DNA of 12,783 nucleotides, taken from assembly GCA_007136565.1 (NCBI GenBank), contig SLGS01000017.1, forward strand, positions 1 to 12,783. Reading direction: 5' to 3'. This DNA is from Clostridia bacterium (GTDB lineage: Bacteria > Bacillota > Sulfobacillia > SLMV01). Under the pieces are notes generated by a model. The model ran no database searches. It had not been told where the DNA came from and saw only the letters and a list, made by a program, of their open reading frames with translations. Position numbers and translations under genes: made by a program. This document shows positions 1-5,819 of this stretch, piece by piece. Numbering within the stretch: the stretch's first letter is position 1; the number at the start of each line of letters is the position of its first letter.

Positions 1-1
1 C

Positions 2-694
2 AGCCTGGTCGAAGAGAACGAGCAGCTCCGGGCGCGTGTCGACCAGCTCGAAGCTGCGGAAGTGGACCTGCTTCTCCTCGATCGAGAGAACGAGCGCCTC
101 AGGGATCTCCTCGGCTTGGACCGGCGCCTGCTGGTGAATACCCGGGCAGCCCGAGTCCATGCTCGATCCCCCGGCAACTGGAATCGCGAGGTCGTACTCG
201 ACCAAGGTGAGGACGACGGAGTTCGGCCCGGGGATGTCGTCGTCGCTCCCGGGGGCTTGGTGGGGCGAATCATTGCGACGAGCAACCAGACTTCCCGAGC
301 GATGCTTATCACGAGTTCCGACAGCGGACTCGGGGTTAAGATCGCATCCAGCGGAGATGCCGGAGTCGCCGAGGGACAGCTTTTCCACCAGAGCAGGGTG
401 CGCGTCACCATGTTCACTCCCAACGCTCGAGTGTCCGTGGGGGATCTAGTAGTGACCTCCGACTACGGGGAGACTTACCCCGCGGGGATACCCGTGGGCT
501 GGGTCCTCGATATAGATACGGAGGAATCGGGGTTGGTCAACGAAGTGTGGCTCTCTCCCGCGGCGGATCTCGATGAGATCGCCGAAGTATTGATAATCCG
601 GGGGGCCGCTCGCGGCAGCCTGAACTGGAGCGAAGTCGCCCGCGCTTTCGAGGTTGAAGACTGGCGACCTCCCGGGGAGGTGCAAGCCCCGTGA
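2..694 (+). CDS. mreC: MreC, rod shape-determining protein (5' end cut off by window edge)
   Basis: Elongasome scaffold protein that sits on the outer face of the membrane and bridges MreB/MreD to the penicillin-binding proteins. The reading frame is open from base 2, so 230 residues are visible and the N-terminal membrane anchor lies upstream of the window. The visible N-terminus (about residues 1-40) is a Glu/Leu/Arg-rich coiled coil containing VEENEQLRARV and DRENERLRDLLGL, as expected for the dimerising helix. The MreC beta-barrel region follows, with VVLDQGEDDGVRPGDVVV, GLVGRI, a variable loop, and near the end PAGIPVGWV and EVLII. An internal GTG at 62 is not the start, because the coiled coil continues upstream of it. 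The stop overlaps the mreD start (GTGA, 691-694), which implies translational coupling. mreB is expected just upstream. Confidence 0.95.
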   Translation, partial: SLVEENEQLRARVDQLEAAEVDLLLLDRENERLRDLLGLDRRLLVNTRAARVHARSPGNWNREVVLDQGEDDGVRPGDVVVAPGGLVGRIIATSNQTSRAMLITSSDSGLGVKIASSGDAGVAEGQLFHQSRVRVTMFTPNARVSVGDLVVTSDYGETYPAGIPVGWVLDIDTEESGLVNEVWLSPAADLDEIAEVLIIRGAARGSLNWSEVARAFEVEDWRPPGEVQAP

Positions 695-1227
695 GCGGAC
701 CGGCACCGATAGCACACTGGGTGTCGTTGGTTCTCGTCATCGGCGCGCTATTGCTGCAGGTTACCCTGTTGCCTTCGGTGACCCCTTCGGGGGTCAGGCC
801 GGACTTGATCCTCGTGGTTATCTTGGGCATCGGAGTCTTCAATGGCATCGGGTGGGATACTTTCGCGGTCGCCCTACTGGGAGGCATGATGCTGGACTTT
901 CTGTCGGGACACCTCATCGGGTTGAATATCATGATCTACTTGCTGTCGGTGACCGCAGCCTTCCGCGTCCTGGACATGTTCACCCGTGCCAACGCCGCGA
1001 TCTTCGTCGTGATGTCCGCCTCTTTCGCCCTGCTCGCGGAACTGATCCGGGCCCTGGCCGTCTTCTTGAGTGGAGCGCACCTGGGACCGATCCCGGTGGT
1101 CTTGTTGATCGCAACGACCGCTGCGGCATACACGGGTGTTGTGGCTGTCTTAGTATACTTCATAATGGGTCGCTACATATCTTCCCAGGAACCCCAGTGG
1201 GGTTGGGAACGAGGGGCCAGGAGGTGA
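691..1227 (+). CDS. mreD: MreD, rod shape-determining membrane protein
   Basis: Small integral membrane protein of the MreBCD rod complex. The 178-residue length matches the family. It is almost entirely hydrophobic with about five to six predicted membrane segments: residues near 9-28, 34-52, 55-75, 80-95, 105-130 and 135-160. The motif GMMLDFLSG in the middle is the typical MreD signature region, where an aspartate follows a hydrophobic stretch. The start is GTG at 691 inside the mreC stop, with a good ribosome binding site (GGGGAGG, 674-680). It sits between mreC and mrdA as in most rod-shaped bacteria. Identity rests on membrane topology, size and position more than on strongly conserved residues. 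Confidence 0.93.
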   Translation: MSGPAPIAHWVSLVLVIGALLLQVTLLPSVTPSGVRPDLILVVILGIGVFNGIGWDTFAVALLGGMMLDFLSGHLIGLNIMIYLLSVTAAFRVLDMFTRANAAIFVVMSASFALLAELIRALAVFLSGAHLGPIPVVLLIATTAAAYTGVVAVLVYFIMGRYISSQEPQWGWERGARR

Positions 1228-1228
1228 C

Positions 1229-3226
1229 ATGTTGGTCAAGCGTCGCGCGATATTCTTGGGAGTAATAGTTACCGTGTCCATCCTGATCCTCATCCTGCGG
1301 GTCGCTCATCTTCAGCTCGTCGAAGGTGACAGGCTGGCCGACGCCTCCTACCAACAGAGATTGAGATTATTGAGCACCCCGGCTCCCCGGGGGAATATCG
1401 TCAGCTCGGACGGTGTAGTCCTGGCGGAAAATCGTCCCGCCTTCGTCGCCCAATATATCCCATCCGGGGATCCACCCGACGAAGAGTGGATCAACCTGGT
1501 GGCCTTCCTGACCGACGTTCCCCCGGCCAGCATCCGCGACGCCATACAGAAGGGCGCTCGCAGCGTCCCCTATGCGCCGGTGGATCTCAAGGTGGATCTA
1601 AGCGTCGAGGAATATACCGCACTCATGGAGCATAAGCACGAGCTTCCCGGGCTCAGGGTCGTGTCCCGGCCCGTGAGGAACTACCCCGAAGCCGACCTCG
1701 CGCCCCAGACCCTGGGGTACGTGCTCAAGATCAATGAGACGGAATTGAGCACCTTCGGGGAACTTTCGGGGCGGGATTACGAGAACACTCACCTCGTGGG
1801 CAAGGCCGGGTTGGAAAGGGCCCTGGAATTCGAACTGCAGGGCCACGATGGCCAGGTACGAGTAGAGGTGGACGCGGCCGGACGGCTGGTGGAAAGCGTG
1901 ACGGGTCGCTTCCCGGTGGCCGGTAACGACGTCCATCTGACGATAGATACGGGGCTGCAGAGGATCCTGCAGGATTCATTGGCCACGGTGACCGAACGGC
2001 TGATGGAGGGCTATAATCCCCTACCCTTCGATACGTCCCGGGGAACATACGTCAACTTGTGGGATGAGGGTAACCTGAGGCCGGCGGACGCCAGGAGGCC
2101 TTCGCGCCAATACTCAGACGCGAGGACCGCCGCGGGGGTAGTGATAGATGTCAGGACCGGAGCCGTTTTGGCGATGGCCTCTCACCCCGGTTTCGATCTC
2201 AACGTTTTCGCCACTGCGCCCCTGCACCTCCCCGGGACGGAGGAGGACAGGCTTTGGTCGGCGGAGTGGACCCGGCTCAATAACCCCGAGGAGGATCAAC
2301 CCCTCCTGAATCGTGCCGTTTCGCAGGTTTCGTCCCCGGGCTCGACCTTCAAGATGGTGACGGCGTTGGCCTACCTGGACGAGGGCAACAGTCCACACGC
2401 CAGCCAAACCTGCTCTGGCCAGCTCAACGTATTCGGACAGACCTACGGATGCTGGGGGGTTCACGGGTCGGGGGTCAACCTGCAGCGCGCCATAGCGGAA
2501 AGCTGCAACGTCTATTTCTACCAGGCCGGGTTAACCGCCGGCATCGATGCCCTGGAATCCATGGGGCATCAACTGGGCATGGGCGGACCCACGGGCGTCG
2601 TCGGGCTTAGTCCCGGTGAAGAGTCCGGGGGGACGCTTCCCGGGCGGGATTGGAAAATGGAATCTCTGGGAGAAGTTTGGTATCCCGGTGAGACATTGAT
2701 GGCCGCCATCGGGCAGGGATTCCATGCCTATACTCCCTTGCAGATGGCGAATTACGTGGCGACCATAGCCTCGGGAGGTACCAGGTATCGTCCCTACATC
2801 ATGGACCTCGTCGTGGATCCCCAGGGGCGAGTCGTGGAGAAGACCGAACCGGAAGTGGCTCACGTATTGGACGTGGATCCCGAGGCGGTGGCCAGGGTAC
2901 AAAGGGGAATGGAGGGAGCCAACCTGCCGGGTGGTACATCCTTTTCCCGCTTTTCCGATTACCCCAAGGTCGTGCCCGGGACCGAAAGGGAGATCTCCGT
3001 GGCGTCCAAGACGGGTACGGCGGAGGTTGGAAGTGGGGCCTCGAGGCGCGATAGCCACGGGTGGTTCGTGGCTTATGCGCCGGCGGATGAACCCGAGATC
3101 GCCGTCGCCGTGGTGGTGGATCACGGGGGTGGCGGTTCACTTGCGGGCGCCCCGGTGGCGAGGATGGTCATCGAGGAGTACTTCGGATTCCTCCGCGTTC
3201 CCGAGTCCGAAGAGCTCCTACCGTGA
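1229..3226 (+). CDS. mrdA: Penicillin-binding protein 2 (elongasome D,D-transpeptidase)
   Basis: Class B penicillin-binding protein that cross-links peptidoglycan during lateral wall growth, working with the glycosyltransferase RodA. It has 665 residues. A single N-terminal membrane helix (about residues 8-27) is followed by the PBP dimerisation domain, beginning with APRGNIVSSDGVVLAENRP. The transpeptidase domain has all three catalytic motifs: SxxK as STFK (S372 nucleophile, K375), SxN as SCN (425-427) and KTGT (594-597). A stretch rich in charge and Pro (about 268-300) lies before the catalytic domain, a variable region in this family. The start is ATG 1229, preceded by AGGAGGTGA (1219-1227), a near-perfect anti-Shine-Dalgarno match that includes the mreD stop, so translation is coupled. 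A SpoVD/FtsI identity is less likely given the mreCD and rodA neighbours and the lack of a PASTA tail. Confidence 0.95.
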   Translation: MLVKRRAIFLGVIVTVSILILILRVAHLQLVEGDRLADASYQQRLRLLSTPAPRGNIVSSDGVVLAENRPAFVAQYIPSGDPPDEEWINLVAFLTDVPPASIRDAIQKGARSVPYAPVDLKVDLSVEEYTALMEHKHELPGLRVVSRPVRNYPEADLAPQTLGYVLKINETELSTFGELSGRDYENTHLVGKAGLERALEFELQGHDGQVRVEVDAAGRLVESVTGRFPVAGNDVHLTIDTGLQRILQDSLATVTERLMEGYNPLPFDTSRGTYVNLWDEGNLRPADARRPSRQYSDARTAAGVVIDVRTGAVLAMASHPGFDLNVFATAPLHLPGTEEDRLWSAEWTRLNNPEEDQPLLNRAVSQVSSPGSTFKMVTALAYLDEGNSPHASQTCSGQLNVFGQTYGCWGVHGSGVNLQRAIAESCNVYFYQAGLTAGIDALESMGHQLGMGGPTGVVGLSPGEESGGTLPGRDWKMESLGEVWYPGETLMAAIGQGFHAYTPLQMANYVATIASGGTRYRPYIMDLVVDPQGRVVEKTEPEVAHVLDVDPEAVARVQRGMEGANLPGGTSFSRFSDYPKVVPGTEREISVASKTGTAEVGSGASRRDSHGWFVAYAPADEPEIAVAVVVDHGGGGSLAGAPVARMVIEEYFGFLRVPESEELLP

Positions 3227-3375
3227 TACTATGGAGGTCGTTGAAGCGTCGGAAGGATTAGGCCCGTAAAGCCCCGGGTGGCGTTATCCACCCAATAATT
3301 GGCCGAAGGAGTGTGAGGGAACCCCGGTGGCGGGCCGGCGACGACACCGTCGCACGAGCTAAACCGGGAACCAAA
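3227..3375 (+). other. mrdA-minD intergenic region, position where minC is expected
   Basis: This 149-base gap is the loosest junction in the rod-shape block. It contains a perfect 6-bp inverted repeat (GGGTGG 3276-3281, CCACCC 3288-3293, 6-base loop) without a T-run. A near-palindrome, CCAATAATTGG (3292-3302), overlaps the end of that repeat. A purine-rich Shine-Dalgarno-like stretch lies at 3306-3319, with a 12-codon GTG frame (3327-3362) downstream of it. I see no minC-like coding sequence and no convincing promoter here. Confidence 0.6.
3276..3293 (+). repeat. Small perfect stem-loop upstream of minD
   Basis: GGGTGG, loop cgttat, then CCACCC form a 6-bp GC-rich stem. The bases after it are AATAATT, not a T-run, so it is a poor intrinsic terminator. 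It could act as an RNA-processing or stability element between mrdA and minD, or it could be chance. Confidence 0.35.
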
Positions 3376-4209
3376 TTGGGCGAAACTCTGGTAATTACTT
3401 CAGGCAAAGGTGGCGTCGGCAAGACCACTACCACCGCCAACATCGGCGCCGCTCTGGCGGCACTGGGACATAGAGTGGCGCTGGTCGATGCGGACATAGG
3501 TTTGCGAAATCTCGACGTGGTCTTGGGATTGGAAAATCGCATAGTCTACGACCTGGTTGATGTGGTGGACGGCTTCTGCCGACTCAAGCAGGCGTTAATA
3601 CGGGACAAGCATAACGAGGGGCTGTATCTTTTACCCGCGGCGCAAACGAAGGACAAGACCGCCGTCAGTCCCGAGCAAATGCGGGAAATTACCCAGCAAC
3701 TCAAGGAATTGAACGTTTCTGCAGAGCCCGGCGGTGCCGAGTACTTCGATTACATTGTCGTCGATTCGCCCGCCGGTATAGAGCAGGGATTTCGCAACGC
3801 AATAGCGGGAGCCGACAGGGCCATCATAGTGACCACCCCGGAGGTTTCGGCCGTGCGCGATGCTGATCGCATCATCGGGCTGTTGGAGGCCGAAGAGATG
3901 GCGCGGCCTCAACTCCTGGTCAACCGGATACGGCCGGGAATGGTTCAAAGCGGCGATATGATGGGGATCGAGGACATAGTGGATATTTTGGCCGTCGACC
4001 TGATCGGTGTAATACCCGAGGACGATCGCATAGTCGTCGGAACAAATCGCGGTGTCCCGGTGGTGGGCGACAGTGGTTCGAAGGCGGGACAAGGATTCAA
4101 GAATGTCGCTCGCCGGATCACCGGAGAGGACGTCCCACTGATGAAGATGGAGACGTCGGAGGGATTCTTCGGTCGCCTCGGCTACTTGCTGGGAATTCGT
4201 GGACGATGA
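3376..4209 (+). CDS. minD: MinD, septum site-determining ATPase
   Basis: Membrane-cycling ParA/MinD-family ATPase that positions the division septum. ATP-bound MinD dimers bind the membrane and recruit MinC and MinE. The deviant Walker A motif GKGGVGKTT is present. Starting at TTG 3376, its lysines fall at residues 11 and 16, exactly as in E. coli MinD, and the N-terminus reads MGETLVITSGKGG, as in the family. Switch-region DSPAGIE is intact. The C-terminal amphipathic membrane helix is visible as FFGRLGYLLGIR. A GTG at 3313 would add 21 residues, but the Shine-Dalgarno there (AAGGAG, 3306-3311) lies only about 1 base from it. The TTG has only a weak GGGA (3366-3369). I prefer TTG for family fit; the start is uncertain, the gene is not. 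Length is 277 residues from the TTG, slightly above the usual 265 or so because of a small insertion near SAEPGGAEYFD. Confidence 0.95.
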   Translation: MGETLVITSGKGGVGKTTTTANIGAALAALGHRVALVDADIGLRNLDVVLGLENRIVYDLVDVVDGFCRLKQALIRDKHNEGLYLLPAAQTKDKTAVSPEQMREITQQLKELNVSAEPGGAEYFDYIVVDSPAGIEQGFRNAIAGADRAIIVTTPEVSAVRDADRIIGLLEAEEMARPQLLVNRIRPGMVQSGDMMGIEDIVDILAVDLIGVIPEDDRIVVGTNRGVPVVGDSGSKAGQGFKNVARRITGEDVPLMKMETSEGFFGRLGYLLGIRGR

Positions 4210-4221
4210 GGGGGATACACG

Positions 4222-4491
4222 ATGGGCTTTCTTAGCCGCCTTTTCGGTCGAGACAGGGGAAGCAAGCAGGTTGCCAAGGAGAGGTTGCAGCTTGTCCTCA
4301 GTCACGATCGCATGAAACTGCCTCCGGCACTGCTCGGGCAACTCCAGGATGATCTGATCAAGGTCATATCCAACTACATCGAGATCGATGAAGCCGGTAT
4401 CAACGTCGAGTTGACCGAGCGCGATGAGCAACGGCAGCTGGTGGCGAGTATTCCGGTTATCGGACTTCGCAAGGGAAGATCCGGGAAATAG
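4222..4491 (+). CDS. minE: MinE, division topological specificity factor
   Basis: Small activator of the MinD ATPase that drives Min-protein dynamics and restricts division inhibition to places away from midcell. At 89 residues it matches the family. The N-terminal MGFLSRLFGR resembles the membrane-binding amphipathic segment. VAKERLQLVLSHDR (about residues 18-31) is the conserved MinD-binding region. IKVISNYIEID (about 48-58) and VELTERDEQRQLVASIPV form the topological-specificity beta domain. The start is ATG 4222 with a strong ribosome binding site (GAGGGGGA, 4208-4215) partly inside the minD stop. It lies 12 bases after minD and just before rodA, so it is co-transcribed. Presence of minE implies a MinCDE-type system, not a DivIVA/MinJ-only one. 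Confidence 0.95.
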   Translation: MGFLSRLFGRDRGSKQVAKERLQLVLSHDRMKLPPALLGQLQDDLIKVISNYIEIDEAGINVELTERDEQRQLVASIPVIGLRKGRSGK

Positions 4492-4498
4492 GACGGGA

Positions 4499-5686
4499 GT
4501 GGGGCTTACGAAGCGCCTGGAGTTGCTCGGAAAAACAGACTGGATACTGGTCCTGACCGTATTGGTGCTGTTGATTTTCGGCCTCGCCATATCCGCAGGT
4601 ATCAGTACCTCCAGCTTGCAGGAGGCCATGGCGTCGGCCGTCTTACGGCGACAGGCCCTTTGGGTCGGCATAGGTGTCGCCATCATGGCCGTCAGCGCCT
4701 TGATCAACTACCGGTGGTTGCGAAGCCTCGCCTTGCCCCTGTATCTGGCCACGGTCGGCCTCCTTGCGGCCGTCCTGCGCTTCGGAGTGGTTGTCGGAGG
4801 AGCTCGCAGGTGGATCGAAATCGGATCGCAAACGGTGCAACCCTCAGAGTTCGCCAAGATCCTGGTCATAGTAACGCTGGCTCATCAACTATCGCGAAAG
4901 AGCATCGAGGAAGAGGACGAGCCCAGGACCTGGTTCGATCTGGCCTGGGCGATGGTCCACGTCGCGATTCCGGCTGTCTTGGTACTCGCGCAGCCCGACC
5001 TGGGAACCGCCTTGGTTTTTGTCGCCATCCTGTTCGGCGAACTCTACATATCGGGTTTTAGCCCGTGGAGACTCCTGGCTGCCCTCGGGGTGGGCGCAGC
5101 GGGGACGGCGAGCGCCCTGGTGGCCAATTTGCGATACGGGATAGACGTTCCCTTCCTTAGACCTCACATGATCAATCGATTGGTGTCATTTGTCGATCCC
5201 AGCGCCGATCCGACGGGTGCGGGTTACCAACTGCAGCAATCGATAATCGCCATCGGTTCGGGACGGGTTACGGGGAATGGACTCTTCCGGGGCATCGCCG
5301 CCCCCCTCAGTTTCCTGCCCGAACAGCACACCGATTTCGTGTTTTCATCCCTCGCGGAGCGAACGGGATTCTTGGGGACCTCGATGCTGCTGGTCCTGTT
5401 CCTAGTTATGTTGCTTCGCATGTTGAGTGCCGCCTCTTCCGCGGAAGATGAATTCGGTGCGGCCATAGTCGTCGGTGTAGTGTCCATGCTTTTCTTTCAC
5501 GTCCTCGTCAACGTGGGCATGGCCGTCGGGCTGATGCCGGTGACCGGGCTGCCGCTTCCCTTCATAAGCTACGGGAGAAGTGCTCTCGTGGCCGACATGG
5601 TGGCGGTGGGTTTGGTTATCAACGTGGGTATTAGGTCCGGGACTTCGAAACCCGGGAGCACCAAGCGCTCATATATCTCCAGGTAA
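4499..5686 (+). CDS. rodA: RodA, SEDS peptidoglycan glycosyltransferase
   Basis: Polytopic SEDS-family enzyme that polymerises lipid II into glycan strands as the partner of PBP2. It has 395 residues and about ten membrane segments. Family motifs in order are GARRWIEIG, QPSEFAK, AQPDLGTALVF, a long extracellular loop with SFVDPSADPTGAGYQLQQS (from residue 230), then LPEQHTDFVFSSLAERTG (from 273, including conserved E275 and D279), and PLPFISYG near the end. Two positions that are usually Gly-Gly in the family carry Arg: GSGR (R256) and SYGR (R360). FtsW is the main alternative, but the rod-operon position favours RodA. The start is GTG 4499 with AGGA (4490-4493) upstream. An in-frame ATG at 4424 lies inside minE and would add a non-family N-terminus, so I rejected it. 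Confidence 0.93.
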   Translation: MGLTKRLELLGKTDWILVLTVLVLLIFGLAISAGISTSSLQEAMASAVLRRQALWVGIGVAIMAVSALINYRWLRSLALPLYLATVGLLAAVLRFGVVVGGARRWIEIGSQTVQPSEFAKILVIVTLAHQLSRKSIEEEDEPRTWFDLAWAMVHVAIPAVLVLAQPDLGTALVFVAILFGELYISGFSPWRLLAALGVGAAGTASALVANLRYGIDVPFLRPHMINRLVSFVDPSADPTGAGYQLQQSIIAIGSGRVTGNGLFRGIAAPLSFLPEQHTDFVFSSLAERTGFLGTSMLLVLFLVMLLRMLSAASSAEDEFGAAIVVGVVSMLFFHVLVNVGMAVGLMPVTGLPLPFISYGRSALVADMVAVGLVINVGIRSGTSKPGSTKRSYISR

Positions 5687-5693
5687 AGGAGCG

Positions 5694-5736
5694 CGCGAGT
5701 GTCATAGTCTCATCTGTCGTAGATGGGCTCGCGTTT
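5694..5736 (+). terminator. Candidate intrinsic terminator after rodA
   Basis: The outer stem CGCGAG (5694-5699) pairs with CTCGCG (5728-5733). The inner stem CTCATCT (5709-5715) pairs with AGATGGG (5721-5727) around loop gtcgt, with one G-U pair. The 9 unpaired bases 5700-5708 form a bulge. TTT follows. The stem is GC-rich, but the T-run is short and the bulge weakens it. It separates rodA from an independent promoter immediately downstream, which supports a terminator role. Confidence 0.45.
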
Positions 5737-5762
5737 GGATACCTCGGCCCTTCGGTTATAAT
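5735..5762 (+). promoter_or_regulatory. Sigma-A-type promoter for the radical SAM/rng unit
   Basis: TTGGAT (5735-5740), a 16-base spacer, then a perfect TATAAT (5757-5762). The -35 box is moderate (or TTTGGA with 17-base spacing), while the -10 box matches consensus. It lies in the 133-base gap between rodA and the radical SAM gene and predicts a 5' leader of about 50 bases. That leader includes a tiny hairpin, CCTC-ttc-GAGG (5774-5784). Confidence 0.6.
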
Positions 5763-5819
5763 GGTTCAAGCGACCTCTTCGAGGGGTAAGTCCGATTCGA
5801 TTGGAAGTGCGTTGATCTT

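Noticed and set aside
1139..1166. Promoter-like TTGTGG-16-CATAAT inside mreD
   Set aside because: The -35 box is poor and it lies within coding sequence; mrdA already has perfect coupling to mreD. It could be a weak internal promoter but the support is too thin.
654..1265. 203-codon frame on the plus strand overlapping mreD
   Set aside because: The overlapping mreD frame has the right hydrophobicity, length and ribosome binding site; this frame is Arg/Gly/Pro-rich without motifs.
3230..3268. 12-codon ATG frame (MEVVEASEGLGP) after mrdA as a minC remnant
   Set aside because: Too short to compare with MinC and without a good ribosome binding site; it does not resemble a MinC N-terminus that I recognise.
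3631..4707. Long open frame (358 codons) on the minus strand across minD and minE
   Set aside because: It is antisense to two well-supported genes with full family motifs, has no recognisable domain, and follows from codon bias in the GC-rich sense genes.
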